Positions 17,351-25,830 of a DNA stretch of 64,000 nucleotides are shown here, one piece after another. The position numbers and the translations under genes are program-made. This stretch comes from Pontibaca salina (GTDB lineage: Bacteria > Pseudomonadota > Alphaproteobacteria > Rhodobacterales > Rhodobacteraceae), in the NCBI RefSeq assembly GCF_016307205.1, contig NZ_JAEIJD010000002.1, positions 1-64,000 on the forward strand, read 5' to 3'. The notes under the pieces are model-generated. The model made no database searches, was not told the origin of the DNA, and worked only from the letters and a program-made list of their open reading frames with translations. How positions within the stretch are numbered: position 1 is the first letter of the stretch; each line of letters begins with the position of its first letter.

Positions 17351-18466
17351 TTACTGGTTTATGGCAACGAAATAACCGACGATTCCGGCGGCAATCAGCC
17401 CCATAATCACCGCGATTGCGATCTTGATGGCGGACCAGGGCCGCTCGCCCTGAACCCGGCCGGATTCGCCGTTGACCACGAAGCGATAGGTCCGGCCGCG
17501 ATATTTGTAAGCCGCCAACCAGACCGGCAATAAAACATGTTTGAACGTTACGTCGGTCACGTCGGTCTTGATATCATGGATGCGCTGGCGATCGCCGCCG
17601 ATGTCGAATCGTACGTCGCGTTCTATGACGCGCGCCATATGGGCGCGCGCCTCGGCGAAGCCGTCGGAAAGGTCGACAGTATAGCCTTCGGCGTGAAATC
17701 CGGCCAGGTATTGCGGCTGGTAGGGCTGCAGTGCGCCCAGATCCCAAGGCTGCAGCGCGTCAGTATAGGCTTTCGGCAGGCTTTGCGAGGCCAGCACCAG
17801 CACATCGTCGAAAAACCGCGCGACGCGGCCTGATACGCGGTTCCAGCGCACTTTGGCCACGCGTTTTTGCACGCGCTTGCCGTCACGCATGACAGTGCGC
17901 GTGGCGTAATAGACCGTGCCGCGTTCGCCGCGATAGCGCGATTGCGTATCCGCATCGAAAGTCCAGTAGGGCACATAGATCCCCTGCATCCGCCGCCCCT
18001 TGCGGGCATATTTGCGCAACCCGTTCGGGGCGAACCACAGGCTGCCCAGCCAGTCGGTCATGGCCTTGCGGGCGCTGCGTTCGTCCACGGAAAACGGCAG
18101 AACTCCACGCGGTTTAATCTGCCTTTGCGCGCCGGTGTCTGTGACGATGGGGGTGGCGCAGAACGGGCATTCGGTGGCGTGGCTGTCGGGTGCGAATTCG
18201 ATCTGCGCCCCGCAATTGGGGCAAGACAGCGCGCGGATTTCCTCAAATTCCTGTGCGGGCAGGTGATGGGCTAGGGCGGCTTCGAAATCCTGTTCTTTCA
18301 GCGCAGTGCCCAGCCATGGAGACGACGCGACAGGTTCTTCATGGCCGCAATGGTCACAGTGCAGCACATCACGGGCCGGGTCGAACCGGTAATCGGCCCC
18401 GCAGTTTTCGCAGGGAAAGCGGTGCTCGATCGGCGCGGGTGGCAGCGCTGGGCTGGCGTCGGACAT
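17351..18466 (-). CDS. Zinc-ribbon membrane protein (TFIIB-type zinc finger family)
   Basis: A 371-residue protein with an N-terminal zinc ribbon (CENCGADY...CDHCGHEE, about residues 18-43), a second pair (CPNCGAQ...CPFCATP, about 78-104), a central beta-rich region with YVPYWTFDADTQSRYRGERG, and one C-terminal transmembrane helix (IAIAVIMGLIAAGIVGYFVA). Annotation pipelines often call this family primosomal protein N'-like, which I do not accept because no helicase motifs exist. I place the start at 18466; the ATG at 18475 would be only one base from GGAGG. It resembles, as I remember it, the YdjG type that in Bacillus is encoded with PspA and an SPFH protein. Its SD lies inside motif copy D. 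Confidence 0.82.
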   Translation of the reverse strand: MSDASPALPPAPIEHRFPCENCGADYRFDPARDVLHCDHCGHEEPVASSPWLGTALKEQDFEAALAHHLPAQEFEEIRALSCPNCGAQIEFAPDSHATECPFCATPIVTDTGAQRQIKPRGVLPFSVDERSARKAMTDWLGSLWFAPNGLRKYARKGRRMQGIYVPYWTFDADTQSRYRGERGTVYYATRTVMRDGKRVQKRVAKVRWNRVSGRVARFFDDVLVLASQSLPKAYTDALQPWDLGALQPYQPQYLAGFHAEGYTVDLSDGFAEARAHMARVIERDVRFDIGGDRQRIHDIKTDVTDVTFKHVLLPVWLAAYKYRGRTYRFVVNGESGRVQGERPWSAIKIAIAVIMGLIAAGIVGYFVAINQ

Positions 18467-18475
18467 TGATTTCAT

Positions 18476-18508
18476 GCCTCCGGCGGGGATATTTTGCGCA
18501 AGAAGAAA
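18476..18508 (+). repeat. Rhodobacterial intergenic motif, copy D
   Basis: This copy reads gcctccggcggggatattt followed by tgcgcaagaagaaa on the + strand. It occupies the 45-base gap between the SPFH gene and the zinc-ribbon gene, both read from the other strand, so in the mRNA it appears reversed and its ggagg falls where the downstream gene needs a ribosome binding site. Confidence 0.75.
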
Positions 18509-18511
18509 TGC

Positions 18512-19624
18512 TCAAGGGGCAGGTGGTGGCGGCGGTGGCATTACCGTAAATAACTGGGCAAGCTCATCGACCTCGCCCGCGCGCAGCCAGCCATCTTGCC
18601 CTGGCGTCCAGACATGGGTTTCACGGCTGAGCGAACCGTCTGCAGCCATGCGTCCAAGATCGGCCCGCGAAAATGGCCCGCGAGACTGCCCCTGTTCGGC
18701 GATGTGCCAGACCCGCTCGACCGGCGGCGGCGGTGGTGGCGTGGGCTGGGTCGGGACTGTACCCCACGGCCCCGGCTGTGCCATCTGCGCGCCCATCGCC
18801 ATGCCCATACCAGCCCCCAGCCCTGCGGCCATGCCGCCACCAGCGGGATTGCGCGCGGCGGTGCTCATCGCTTCGGCGGCGGAATATTGGGTGAATTTGC
18901 CAAGGTCGCCGGCCAGCCCCATCGAGGAGCGCTTGTCCAGAGCCTCTTCGACGGCGCTTGGCAGCGAGATGTTCTCGATATAGAGTTCGGGCGTGCCGAC
19001 GCCATATTCTTCCAGTGTGGGTGCGATTTGCGTCGCGATCAGCTTGCCCAGATCTGCGGTGTTGGCGGCCATGTCCAGAACCGGAATACCCGACGCGGCA
19101 ATGGTGCGAGAAAACTCCTGCACGATGATATTGCGCAGTTGGAAGCTGATCTCGTCCATGGTGAATTCACCATCGGTGCCGACGATTTCCGACAGAAAAC
19201 GCGCCGGATCGGTCACCCGTACCGAATAGGTGCCAAAGGCGCGGATGCGCACCGGTCCAAATTCGGGATCGCGGCAGATGATCGGGTTCTTGGTGCCCCA
19301 TTTCAGATCGTTGAAACGGGTGGTATTGACGAAATAGATTTCCGATTTGAACGGGCTGCGAAACCCGTGATCCCAGTGCTGAAGTGAGGTCATCACCGGC
19401 ATGTTGTTGGTTTCGAGCATGTAAAGTCCGGGGGTGAAGACATCAGCGGTCTGGCCTTCGTGTACGAAAACGGCAGCCTGACCTTCACGCACGGTCAATT
19501 TGGCGCCATATTTGATTTCATGGCCTTCACGCTGAAAGCGCCAGACCATGGTATCGCGGGTGTCATCGGTCCAGTGGATAACGTCGATGAACTGTCCCGA
19601 GAGAAAATCAAAGATACCCATCAT
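18512..19624 (-). CDS. SPFH-domain protein with C-terminal GYF-like domain
   Basis: A 370-residue protein. Residues about 1-265 form an SPFH/virion-core-protein-like domain starting MMGIFDFLSGQFIDVIHW, with FRSPFKSEIYFVNTTRFNDLKWGT and a predicted helical segment ending in LGKFTQYSAAEAM. A Gly/Met/Pro-rich linker with a run of Pro leads to a C-terminal GYF_2-like module (VWHIAEQGQSRGPFSRADLG...WTPGQDGWLRAGE, about 308-355). SPFH proteins oligomerise on membranes. GGAAAGGA lies 5 bases before the start. Neighbours (TelA-like, XpaC-like, zinc-ribbon) match membrane-stress operons, so a scaffold role at the inner membrane is inferred. Confidence 0.86.
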   Translation of the reverse strand: MMGIFDFLSGQFIDVIHWTDDTRDTMVWRFQREGHEIKYGAKLTVREGQAAVFVHEGQTADVFTPGLYMLETNNMPVMTSLQHWDHGFRSPFKSEIYFVNTTRFNDLKWGTKNPIICRDPEFGPVRIRAFGTYSVRVTDPARFLSEIVGTDGEFTMDEISFQLRNIIVQEFSRTIAASGIPVLDMAANTADLGKLIATQIAPTLEEYGVGTPELYIENISLPSAVEEALDKRSSMGLAGDLGKFTQYSAAEAMSTAARNPAGGGMAAGLGAGMGMAMGAQMAQPGPWGTVPTQPTPPPPPPVERVWHIAEQGQSRGPFSRADLGRMAADGSLSRETHVWTPGQDGWLRAGEVDELAQLFTVMPPPPPPAP

Positions 19625-19647
19625 TCAGTTCCTTTCCCATGCCGGTG

Positions 19648-20613
19648 TCACAGTTCCATGCCCATCAGTTCATGTGCGATGGCGAGAGCAATCGGGCGCG
19701 CCTCATCCGCGGTCATGCCTTGTTTCAGGCGGGGATCATAGAGAAGTTTCAGCAGCAATTCATCATGTCTGGTCAACAGCGCGAATTCGTTATCATCGTT
19801 GAAGATCGAAGGGCGCGCCGCCGCACTGTCATTGGGCAGTCCCAGACCCTGCGCGATCTCTTCGTGGATGCAGGAAAGGCGCACGAGATCGGGGTGTTCG
19901 GCGCGGATCAATGCGATGGCGCGCGAATAATTGTGGGGATCTTGTGCCGAGGACACCGCGACGACCATGCAATAAAACGAGCGCGGCAGATGTCGGAACA
20001 GGCCAAGTTCGACCCGGCTGATATCGGGGACAAGTTGGTTCAGACGACGCAGCAATTGCTCGTTGTCATCGTCGCCCGCCACAAAAACGTGGAAATTGCC
20101 GCCGCTGCGGACCCCGGTGATGGAATGGCCGGTGACACGGGAAAGGCGGCTGGCATATTCATTAATTGCGGCCTGATCGCGCCGCCGCTGGTCGAGCGGA
20201 ACGCTGGAGCCAAACTCGGCACTGATGCGCACCGGCTGTGACCATCGGTTGAGCCCGCCGCTGGCACCTCCGGCCCGCAGCCCGCCGCCGCGGGTATATT
20301 CATCGAAAAACGCGATATTCTCGAAGTTGCGCACCAGATCCTCGGGCGAAAACGGCGTGTCCGGCCCTCCGCCATCGGTGCGCAACAGGCCCTGAACCAG
20401 TAAATCGTCCTGAATGCGGATGTAATAGTCTTGAAGATCGCTGCTTTGAGCCGAGCGCGGGGTGACCACCGGTTGCACCGCTTTTGCCAAACCGCCGGGG
20501 CGGTTGGGGGGCACCACCGAGGCCGGAGGCTGTGGCGCGGTGCAGGCGGTCAGGGTGACAGCACCTGCCGCCGACAATGTTGCGGTACAAAGCCGCAGAA
20601 AGTTACGACCCAT
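19648..20613 (-). CDS. DUF2927 lipoprotein
   Basis: A 321-residue predicted lipoprotein: MGRNFLRLCTATLSAAGAV followed by a lipobox LTAC with the acylated Cys near residue 24, then a Pro-rich linker. The C-terminal part carries the DUF2927 features SCIHEEIAQGLGLPNDS and SIFNDDNEFALLTRHDELLLKLLYDP. HEEIA looks metalloprotease-like, but the second His of HExxH is absent, so I do not claim activity. The start is uncertain: a GTG at 20625, 5 bases after the TelA-like stop, is an alternative. It belongs to the XpaC-TelA-SPFH operon and would place one component in the periplasm. Confidence 0.83.
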   Translation of the reverse strand: MGRNFLRLCTATLSAAGAVTLTACTAPQPPASVVPPNRPGGLAKAVQPVVTPRSAQSSDLQDYYIRIQDDLLVQGLLRTDGGGPDTPFSPEDLVRNFENIAFFDEYTRGGGLRAGGASGGLNRWSQPVRISAEFGSSVPLDQRRRDQAAINEYASRLSRVTGHSITGVRSGGNFHVFVAGDDDNEQLLRRLNQLVPDISRVELGLFRHLPRSFYCMVVAVSSAQDPHNYSRAIALIRAEHPDLVRLSCIHEEIAQGLGLPNDSAAARPSIFNDDNEFALLTRHDELLLKLLYDPRLKQGMTADEARPIALAIAHELMGMEL

Positions 20614-20630
20614 TTCCAAAGCCACCCACC

Positions 20631-21821
20631 CTAACGGGGGACTGCGGTTGCCGCAGTGTCACCGGTACCGTGGTTGCGGGCCTTGGCCGATGCCAGCGTA
20701 TCGCGCAGCTCGGCCTCCAGCTTTTGCAGTTCGGCTTCGGCTTGGGCGCGGCGGGCCTTGCCCTCGTCGGCGATCTGCAGGCTTTCCTCGATCGTGCCGA
20801 TCAGATCGGCATTGGCCTGTTTAACCGCCTCTATATCGAACACACCGCGCTCCATTTCCTGCCGGATTATCTTGTTGCTATCGCGCAGATTGGCTGCGTT
20901 CTTCGTCAACAGTTCGTTGGTCAGGTCGCTGGCCTCGCGCACTGCACCTGCCGCTTCGGCACTGCGCTGGATAGTGACCGCTTGGGCCAGCTGGGTTTCC
21001 CAAAGCGGCACCGTGTTCACCAAGGTCGAGTTGATCTTGGTCACCAATGATTTGTCGTTTTCTTGGACCAAGCGGATACTGGGCAGCGATTGCATGGTAA
21101 CCTGCCGGGTCAGTTTCAGATCATGGACCCGGCGCTCCAGATCATCGCGCGCGGCGCGCAGATCGCGCAGCTCCTGCGCCTTCATCACCTGATCGTCCTC
21201 GGCGGCCTGATCGACTTCAGCCGCTTTGACGGGGATGGTCTCGCTGTCCAACTGGTGCAGCTTTTCTTCGCCCGCGGCGATGTAAAGCGCCAGTTCGTCG
21301 TAGAATTCCAGCGTCTTTTCATACAGCAGGTCGAGAGATTTGATATCTTTCAGCAGCCTGTGCTCGTGTTTCAGTAAATCATCGGTAACGCTGTCGATTT
21401 GGCCTTGCACCTCTTCAAAGCGGGCAGTGAATTTGGCCAGCGGAGTCGCGCGGCCGATCAGCTTTTCCCACCACGACCGCTGGCGGCGGATGTCCAGTTC
21501 GCTGACTGAAAAGCCCCGGATCGTGGTGACGATGCCGCGCAGCGAATCGCCTGCGGGACCGACATCTTTATTGCGGACATCGGCCAGCATGGCTTGGCTG
21601 ATCTGTTGTAACTCGCTCTGCGCGCGCGCGCCGAAACCGACGATGGAACCGGTGTCGCTCATGTCGATTTCGTCGATACGTCGGCGGATTTCCGCGCTCA
21701 TCGAGGCATCGGCTTGTTCCAGCGACACAATTTCGGGTGATGGGTCGGACAGGGTGGCGGTGGTTACCTGCTCGACCTCGGCTGCGGTTTGCTGGGCCTT
21801 GCTGCGCACATCGTCAGACAT
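20631..21821 (-). CDS. Toxic anion resistance protein, TelA family
   Basis: A 396-residue, almost entirely helical and charged protein of the TelA/KlaA family, linked genetically to resistance to tellurite and to some antimicrobial compounds. Recognisable blocks are FSVSELDIRRQRSWWEKLIGRATPL, the central coiled coil (KSLDLLYEKTLEFYDELALYIAAGEEKLHQL) and LVTKINSTLVNTVPLWETQLAQAVTIQR. The start is the ATG at 21821 (agga upstream); an in-frame TTG precedes it. It follows the XpaC-like gene at 35 bases. XpaC-TelA pairs are common in many bacteria, and the biochemical role is not settled. Confidence 0.92.
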   Translation of the reverse strand: MSDDVRSKAQQTAAEVEQVTTATLSDPSPEIVSLEQADASMSAEIRRRIDEIDMSDTGSIVGFGARAQSELQQISQAMLADVRNKDVGPAGDSLRGIVTTIRGFSVSELDIRRQRSWWEKLIGRATPLAKFTARFEEVQGQIDSVTDDLLKHEHRLLKDIKSLDLLYEKTLEFYDELALYIAAGEEKLHQLDSETIPVKAAEVDQAAEDDQVMKAQELRDLRAARDDLERRVHDLKLTRQVTMQSLPSIRLVQENDKSLVTKINSTLVNTVPLWETQLAQAVTIQRSAEAAGAVREASDLTNELLTKNAANLRDSNKIIRQEMERGVFDIEAVKQANADLIGTIEESLQIADEGKARRAQAEAELQKLEAELRDTLASAKARNHGTGDTAATAVPR

Positions 21822-21856
21822 CAATGGAAATCCTTGTTACTGGAGCGGTTGTAAAT

Positions 21857-22741
21857 TTACTGTGGGCGCACGCCTTCACGTTTCAGGCGGTCGCGCAGCA
21901 CATCGATCTCGATGGTCAGGTCACTGCGGTCCTCAAGCAGCATTTTGCGGGTCCGGGCGGCGAAATTCTGTTCCAAATCATCAAGTAGGGCAAGATAATC
22001 CTCGCGTGCCTTGGCATCGCGACTGCGCGCATAGATATTCGCAAACCGCGCTGTCGCGTCGCGTGCCCCCATCAGATATACGGTCATGTATTTACGTGCG
22101 CCGGTCAGGTCGCGGGGGTCTTCTTCAACCGTGCGGAACAGATCGCGTGCGGTAGCCTGAAAGCGCTCGACCCGAGCGCTCATCCGGCGGTCATTTGCGC
22201 GGGCGATTTCCCGGGTCATATCGGCCAGATAGGTCTCGCCCTCGTCCACCGCGCGCGAGACGCGGGATTGCTGGAAATCGTCGACGCCAGGTGCGCCCTT
22301 GCTTGTCAGCGGGTCGAGACCGAAGGCGACCAAATGCAAGGCTCCCGCGACTAGACCATAAAGCGCCGCCCCCAGTGTGCCGCCGTCGGGCTGGGCCAGA
22401 ATCCCCGCCCCCACACCGAGCGCGGCCAACACCGCCGCCGCGATCTTGCGCGGAAAGGCCGGGCGGCGGGCCACTTTGCGCGCGTCATAAGCAGCTTGCG
22501 CACGCAGCCCGTCGCGCAACAGCCACGCCCCAAGGCCCAACAGTGCCGCGCCCAAAACACCAAAGCCAAGCCCGACCGGGCCTTTAAACAGCGACAGGAA
22601 GAATAGTAGGATCGGCGGAACGAACAGCAGGTTCGAGGCAAATCCGATCGGGTCGACCTGCGCGCCGTCAAAACTGTTCTTTGCTGTGGGGGCGACATCG
22701 TCGGTTTCGGGGCTGTATTTGCCGCCATAACGCTGCGCCAT
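21857..22741 (-). CDS. XpaC-like membrane protein (5-bromo-4-chloroindolyl phosphate hydrolysis family)
   Basis: A 294-residue protein with an N-terminal membrane region (two segments around residues 35-75 and further hydrophobic stretches at 95-150) and a C-terminal cytoplasmic helical domain (EARYDAR-like helices, IYARSRDAKAREDYLALLDDLEQNF). It resembles XpaC proteins found next to TelA. The name comes from a phenotype in Bacillus and does not describe a proven enzyme activity. It starts 3 bases after the stop of a 29-codon membrane microprotein gene, so the two are very likely translationally coupled. Confidence 0.85.
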   Translation of the reverse strand: MAQRYGGKYSPETDDVAPTAKNSFDGAQVDPIGFASNLLFVPPILLFFLSLFKGPVGLGFGVLGAALLGLGAWLLRDGLRAQAAYDARKVARRPAFPRKIAAAVLAALGVGAGILAQPDGGTLGAALYGLVAGALHLVAFGLDPLTSKGAPGVDDFQQSRVSRAVDEGETYLADMTREIARANDRRMSARVERFQATARDLFRTVEEDPRDLTGARKYMTVYLMGARDATARFANIYARSRDAKAREDYLALLDDLEQNFAARTRKMLLEDRSDLTIEIDVLRDRLKREGVRPQ

Positions 22742-22744
22742 GGC

Positions 22745-22834
22745 CTAAAGCCCCCCCAGCCACCCGGTCGCCACGCCGAGCAGCAGGACGATCAGCCCTG
22801 CATAAGCGATTCTCTGAACCGTGCGTCCTGACAT
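22745..22834 (-). CDS. 29-residue single-span membrane microprotein
   Basis: A short reading frame encodes MSGRTVQRIAYAGLIVLLLG followed by VATGWLGGL and TAG. It has a basic N terminus (two Arg) and one hydrophobic helix, about residues 10-27, predicting an N-in single-span inner-membrane peptide. A good ribosome binding site, aaaggg, lies 5 bases before the ATG, and the stop is only 3 bases before the XpaC-like start, so it looks like the first cistron of the operon. I do not recognise a family; the assignment rests on frame, RBS, spacing and hydrophobicity. Confidence 0.68.
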   Translation of the reverse strand: MSGRTVQRIAYAGLIVLLLGVATGWLGGL

Positions 22835-22930
22835 GATGGCCCTTTCGCTGGTTCGCTAAAGGGAATCTAGGCGATGCAGGGCGCGCTTGCCAGAGAGAAG
22901 CGACATAGGAGGCAAATCATACAGTATGGA

Positions 22931-23752
<822 letters not shown>

Positions 23753-23814
23753 GACCCTGCGATAGCGTATCAGCGCGGCTTGCGAAAGATGCAGATGCGG
23801 GGCAGATAGCGGCG

Positions 23815-24273
23815 ATGGTATTCAAGTCGTATATGCAGGAAGCGTTGGAGCAAGCCCGTGCGGCAGGCGCACGCGGCGAGGTGCCGGTTGGGGCGGTGAT
23901 CGTTGCGCCCGATGGCACCGTGGTTGCATCGGGCGGAAATCGCACCCGCGAACTGAGCGACCCAACCGCCCATGCCGAGATTGTCGCGATTCGCGCCGCC
24001 TGTGCCGCCGCCGGGTCCGAACGTCTGGTCGGCTATGATCTGTATGTCACGCTGGAGCCTTGCGCCATGTGTGCCGCCGCCATCGCCGCCGCACGTGTCG
24101 CGCGGTTGTATTACGGTGCCGGCGATCCGAAGTCGGGTGGCGTGGCGCATGGCGCGCGGGTGCTGTCGCATCCTCAGGCCCATCACCGCCCCGAAATCTA
24201 TGACGGGATTTCCGCGCAAGAATCCGAAACCTTACTGCGAGAGTTTTTCCGCGACAGGCGTATCATGGACTGA
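23815..24273 (+). CDS. tadA: tRNA adenosine(34) deaminase
   Basis: A 152-residue cytidine-deaminase-fold enzyme converting A34 to inosine in tRNA-Arg(ACG). Zinc and catalytic residues are His53-Ala-Glu55 and PCAMC with Cys83 and Cys86, all intact. The following VARLYYGAGDPKSGGV block fits TadA rather than free-nucleoside deaminases. It is divergent from rluB. Its stop is 6 bases from the end of the convergent YigZ-like gene. Confidence 0.93.
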   Translation: MVFKSYMQEALEQARAAGARGEVPVGAVIVAPDGTVVASGGNRTRELSDPTAHAEIVAIRAACAAAGSERLVGYDLYVTLEPCAMCAAAIAAARVARLYYGAGDPKSGGVAHGARVLSHPQAHHRPEIYDGISAQESETLLREFFRDRRIMD

Positions 24274-24278
24274 AGCGC

Positions 24279-24641
24279 CTATGCTTTGCCCTGAGCAAGT
24301 TCGTCCAGATAGATCCGCACCGCGGTCTGCACGTGGCGAAAGCGGTCGCCGCCAAGATTCTTGCCCCCAAACCAGCGGCTCACAACGATGATATGGTTGT
24401 GCAATTCTTCGCGTTCCAGCATCCGCAAAATCACCTGACCGGCGCCGCTTTCTCCGTCGTCGTTCTTGATCGGGCCGTCATCGGTCAACAGCCCCCATGA
24501 ATTATGCGTTGCTTTCGCAAATTTCTTGCGGCGTTTCAGTTGGGCAAGAAATTTCTTGGCCTCCTTGTCTGACCGGCACGGGCCGCCGGCAACGGCATAT
24601 TTGGACCCGCGGTCGCTGATGATATTCTCAAGCAAAAGCAT
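24279..24641 (-). CDS. YigZ/IMPACT N-terminal domain protein (UPF0029), single-domain
   Basis: A 120-residue protein consisting only of the IMPACT-N/YigZ N-terminal fold: KATHNSWGL, DDGESGAGQ and IIVVSRWFGGKNLGGDR are the hallmarks. The usual bacterial YigZ is about 200 residues with a second C-terminal domain, which is missing here; the sequence ends cleanly, so this is a short family variant rather than an obvious truncation. The function is unknown; IMPACT in eukaryotes modulates the Gcn2 pathway. It has weak RBS evidence before the ATG at 24641. Confidence 0.83.
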   Translation of the reverse strand: MLLLENIISDRGSKYAVAGGPCRSDKEAKKFLAQLKRRKKFAKATHNSWGLLTDDGPIKNDDGESGAGQVILRMLEREELHNHIIVVSRWFGGKNLGGDRFRHVQTAVRIYLDELAQGKA

Positions 24642-24690
24642 ATCTATCAGCTAGCGAGACGATGACGCGGTTGCAAGGCGCCGAGGCTTG

Positions 24691-25383
24691 TCAAAAACTG
24701 ATGGGTTTCATCACCTGCGGCTCGATAATGTTGACGTCGGGCAGGGCGGTGATCAATTCCTCGGCGGATTGGGCCAGCAGCGGGAAAGTCCGGTAATGGC
24801 TGGGAATGATCGTCTTAAAGTCAAACCAGCGTTTGGCGACATAGGCGACCTTGGCCATGTCCATTGTGAAATGTCCGCCGGCGCACAGGATGCCGATATC
24901 GGGTTTGTAATAGTCGGCAAACCATTCCATGTCGGCCATGATATCGGTGTCGCCGCTATGATAGATCATGTGCCCTTCGGCGGCGATCATATAGCCCACT
25001 TCAGAGCCGCCGGGACGCAGGCCGTCATCGGTCTGGAAGGTCGAGGAATGTTCCGCATTCACCATCGAAATCTGCACTCCGCCGACGTCGATCGTGCCGC
25101 CTTTGTTGAAGCCGATGGTTTCGATGCCTTCGGTTTCTGCCCAAAGATTCATGATATCGAACTGCCCCAGAACCGGCACATTGTGTTTTTTGGCCAGCGA
25201 CAGAACGTCGCCGGAATGGTCAAAATGGGCATGGGTCAGCAGGATGTGCGTGGCCCCCTCCACGGCCGCCTCGTGCTGATCTTCCGGCAGCATCGGGTTG
25301 CCGGTCAGCCAGGGATCGATGAGGATGACCAGATTACCGGTTTCAAGGCGAAAGCCGGCATGGCCAAGCCAGATGAGCTTCAT
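24691..25383 (-). CDS. UPF0173 metal-dependent hydrolase (metallo-beta-lactamase fold)
   Basis: A 230-residue protein beginning MKLIWLGHAGFRLETGN, with the metal-binding signature THAHFDHSGD, further ligands in the HSGDTD and SHYRTFP regions, and no signal peptide. It matches UPF0173, single-domain metallo-beta-lactamase hydrolases of unknown substrate. The start at 25383 has GGAGG 7 bases before it. The much longer in-frame frame upstream runs antisense to gatC and is rejected. It is divergent from gatC across 159 bases. Confidence 0.92.
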   Translation of the reverse strand: MKLIWLGHAGFRLETGNLVILIDPWLTGNPMLPEDQHEAAVEGATHILLTHAHFDHSGDVLSLAKKHNVPVLGQFDIMNLWAETEGIETIGFNKGGTIDVGGVQISMVNAEHSSTFQTDDGLRPGGSEVGYMIAAEGHMIYHSGDTDIMADMEWFADYYKPDIGILCAGGHFTMDMAKVAYVAKRWFDFKTIIPSHYRTFPLLAQSAEELITALPDVNIIEPQVMKPISF

Positions 25384-25542
25384 ATCAAATCCTCCGAGAG
25401 TTTGTGAAACAGGTAACATAGCGGGCCGGAAATGCAACCTTGGGGTGCAAAGCTGGACCATGTCCGGCACCGAACCGAGCCAAGACTTGCGGGTCGCGCG
25501 GCAGGACGATAAATGCGCAACAACGCTAGAAGGAAAGTCTCC

Positions 25543-25830
25543 ATGTCGATTGACCAAACCACCGCCGCACGGATTGCCAAGCTGGCCCGTATTAAGGTTG
25601 AAGAGGACGCGCTGCCGGAGCTGGCGGAAGAGTTCAATGCCATCCTCGGCTTTATCGAACAACTGAACGAGGTCGATGTCGAAGGGGTCGAGCCGATGAC
25701 CTCGGTCACGCCGCAGCGGTTGAAGCAACGCGCCGATGAGGTAACGGATGGCAATCAGCAGGCGGCAATCCTCGCCAACGCGCCCGATGCGCGTGAAGGT
25801 TTCTTTGCCGTGCCGAAGGTGATGGAATGA
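25543..25830 (+). CDS. gatC: Glutamyl-tRNA(Gln)/Asp-tRNA(Asn) amidotransferase subunit C
   Basis: A 95-residue GatC, which stabilises the GatCAB complex that amidates misacylated Glu-tRNA(Gln) and Asp-tRNA(Asn). Diagnostic features are [12 protein letters not shown] at the N terminus and the extended [12 protein letters not shown] and [12 protein letters not shown] segments that wrap GatA. I start at MSIDQTT (25543), with agaagga upstream, instead of the track-extended version. Its TGA overlaps the gatA ATG as ATGA. gatB is not in the window. Confidence 0.95.
   Translation: MSIDQTTAARIAKLARIKVEEDALPELAEEFNAILGFIEQLNEVDVEGVEPMTSVTPQRLKQRADEVTDGNQQAAILANAPDAREGFFAVPKVME

Noticed and set aside
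17351-18466. Primosomal protein N' helicase assignment
   Set aside because: The protein has zinc-ribbon pairs and a membrane anchor but no Walker or helicase motifs.
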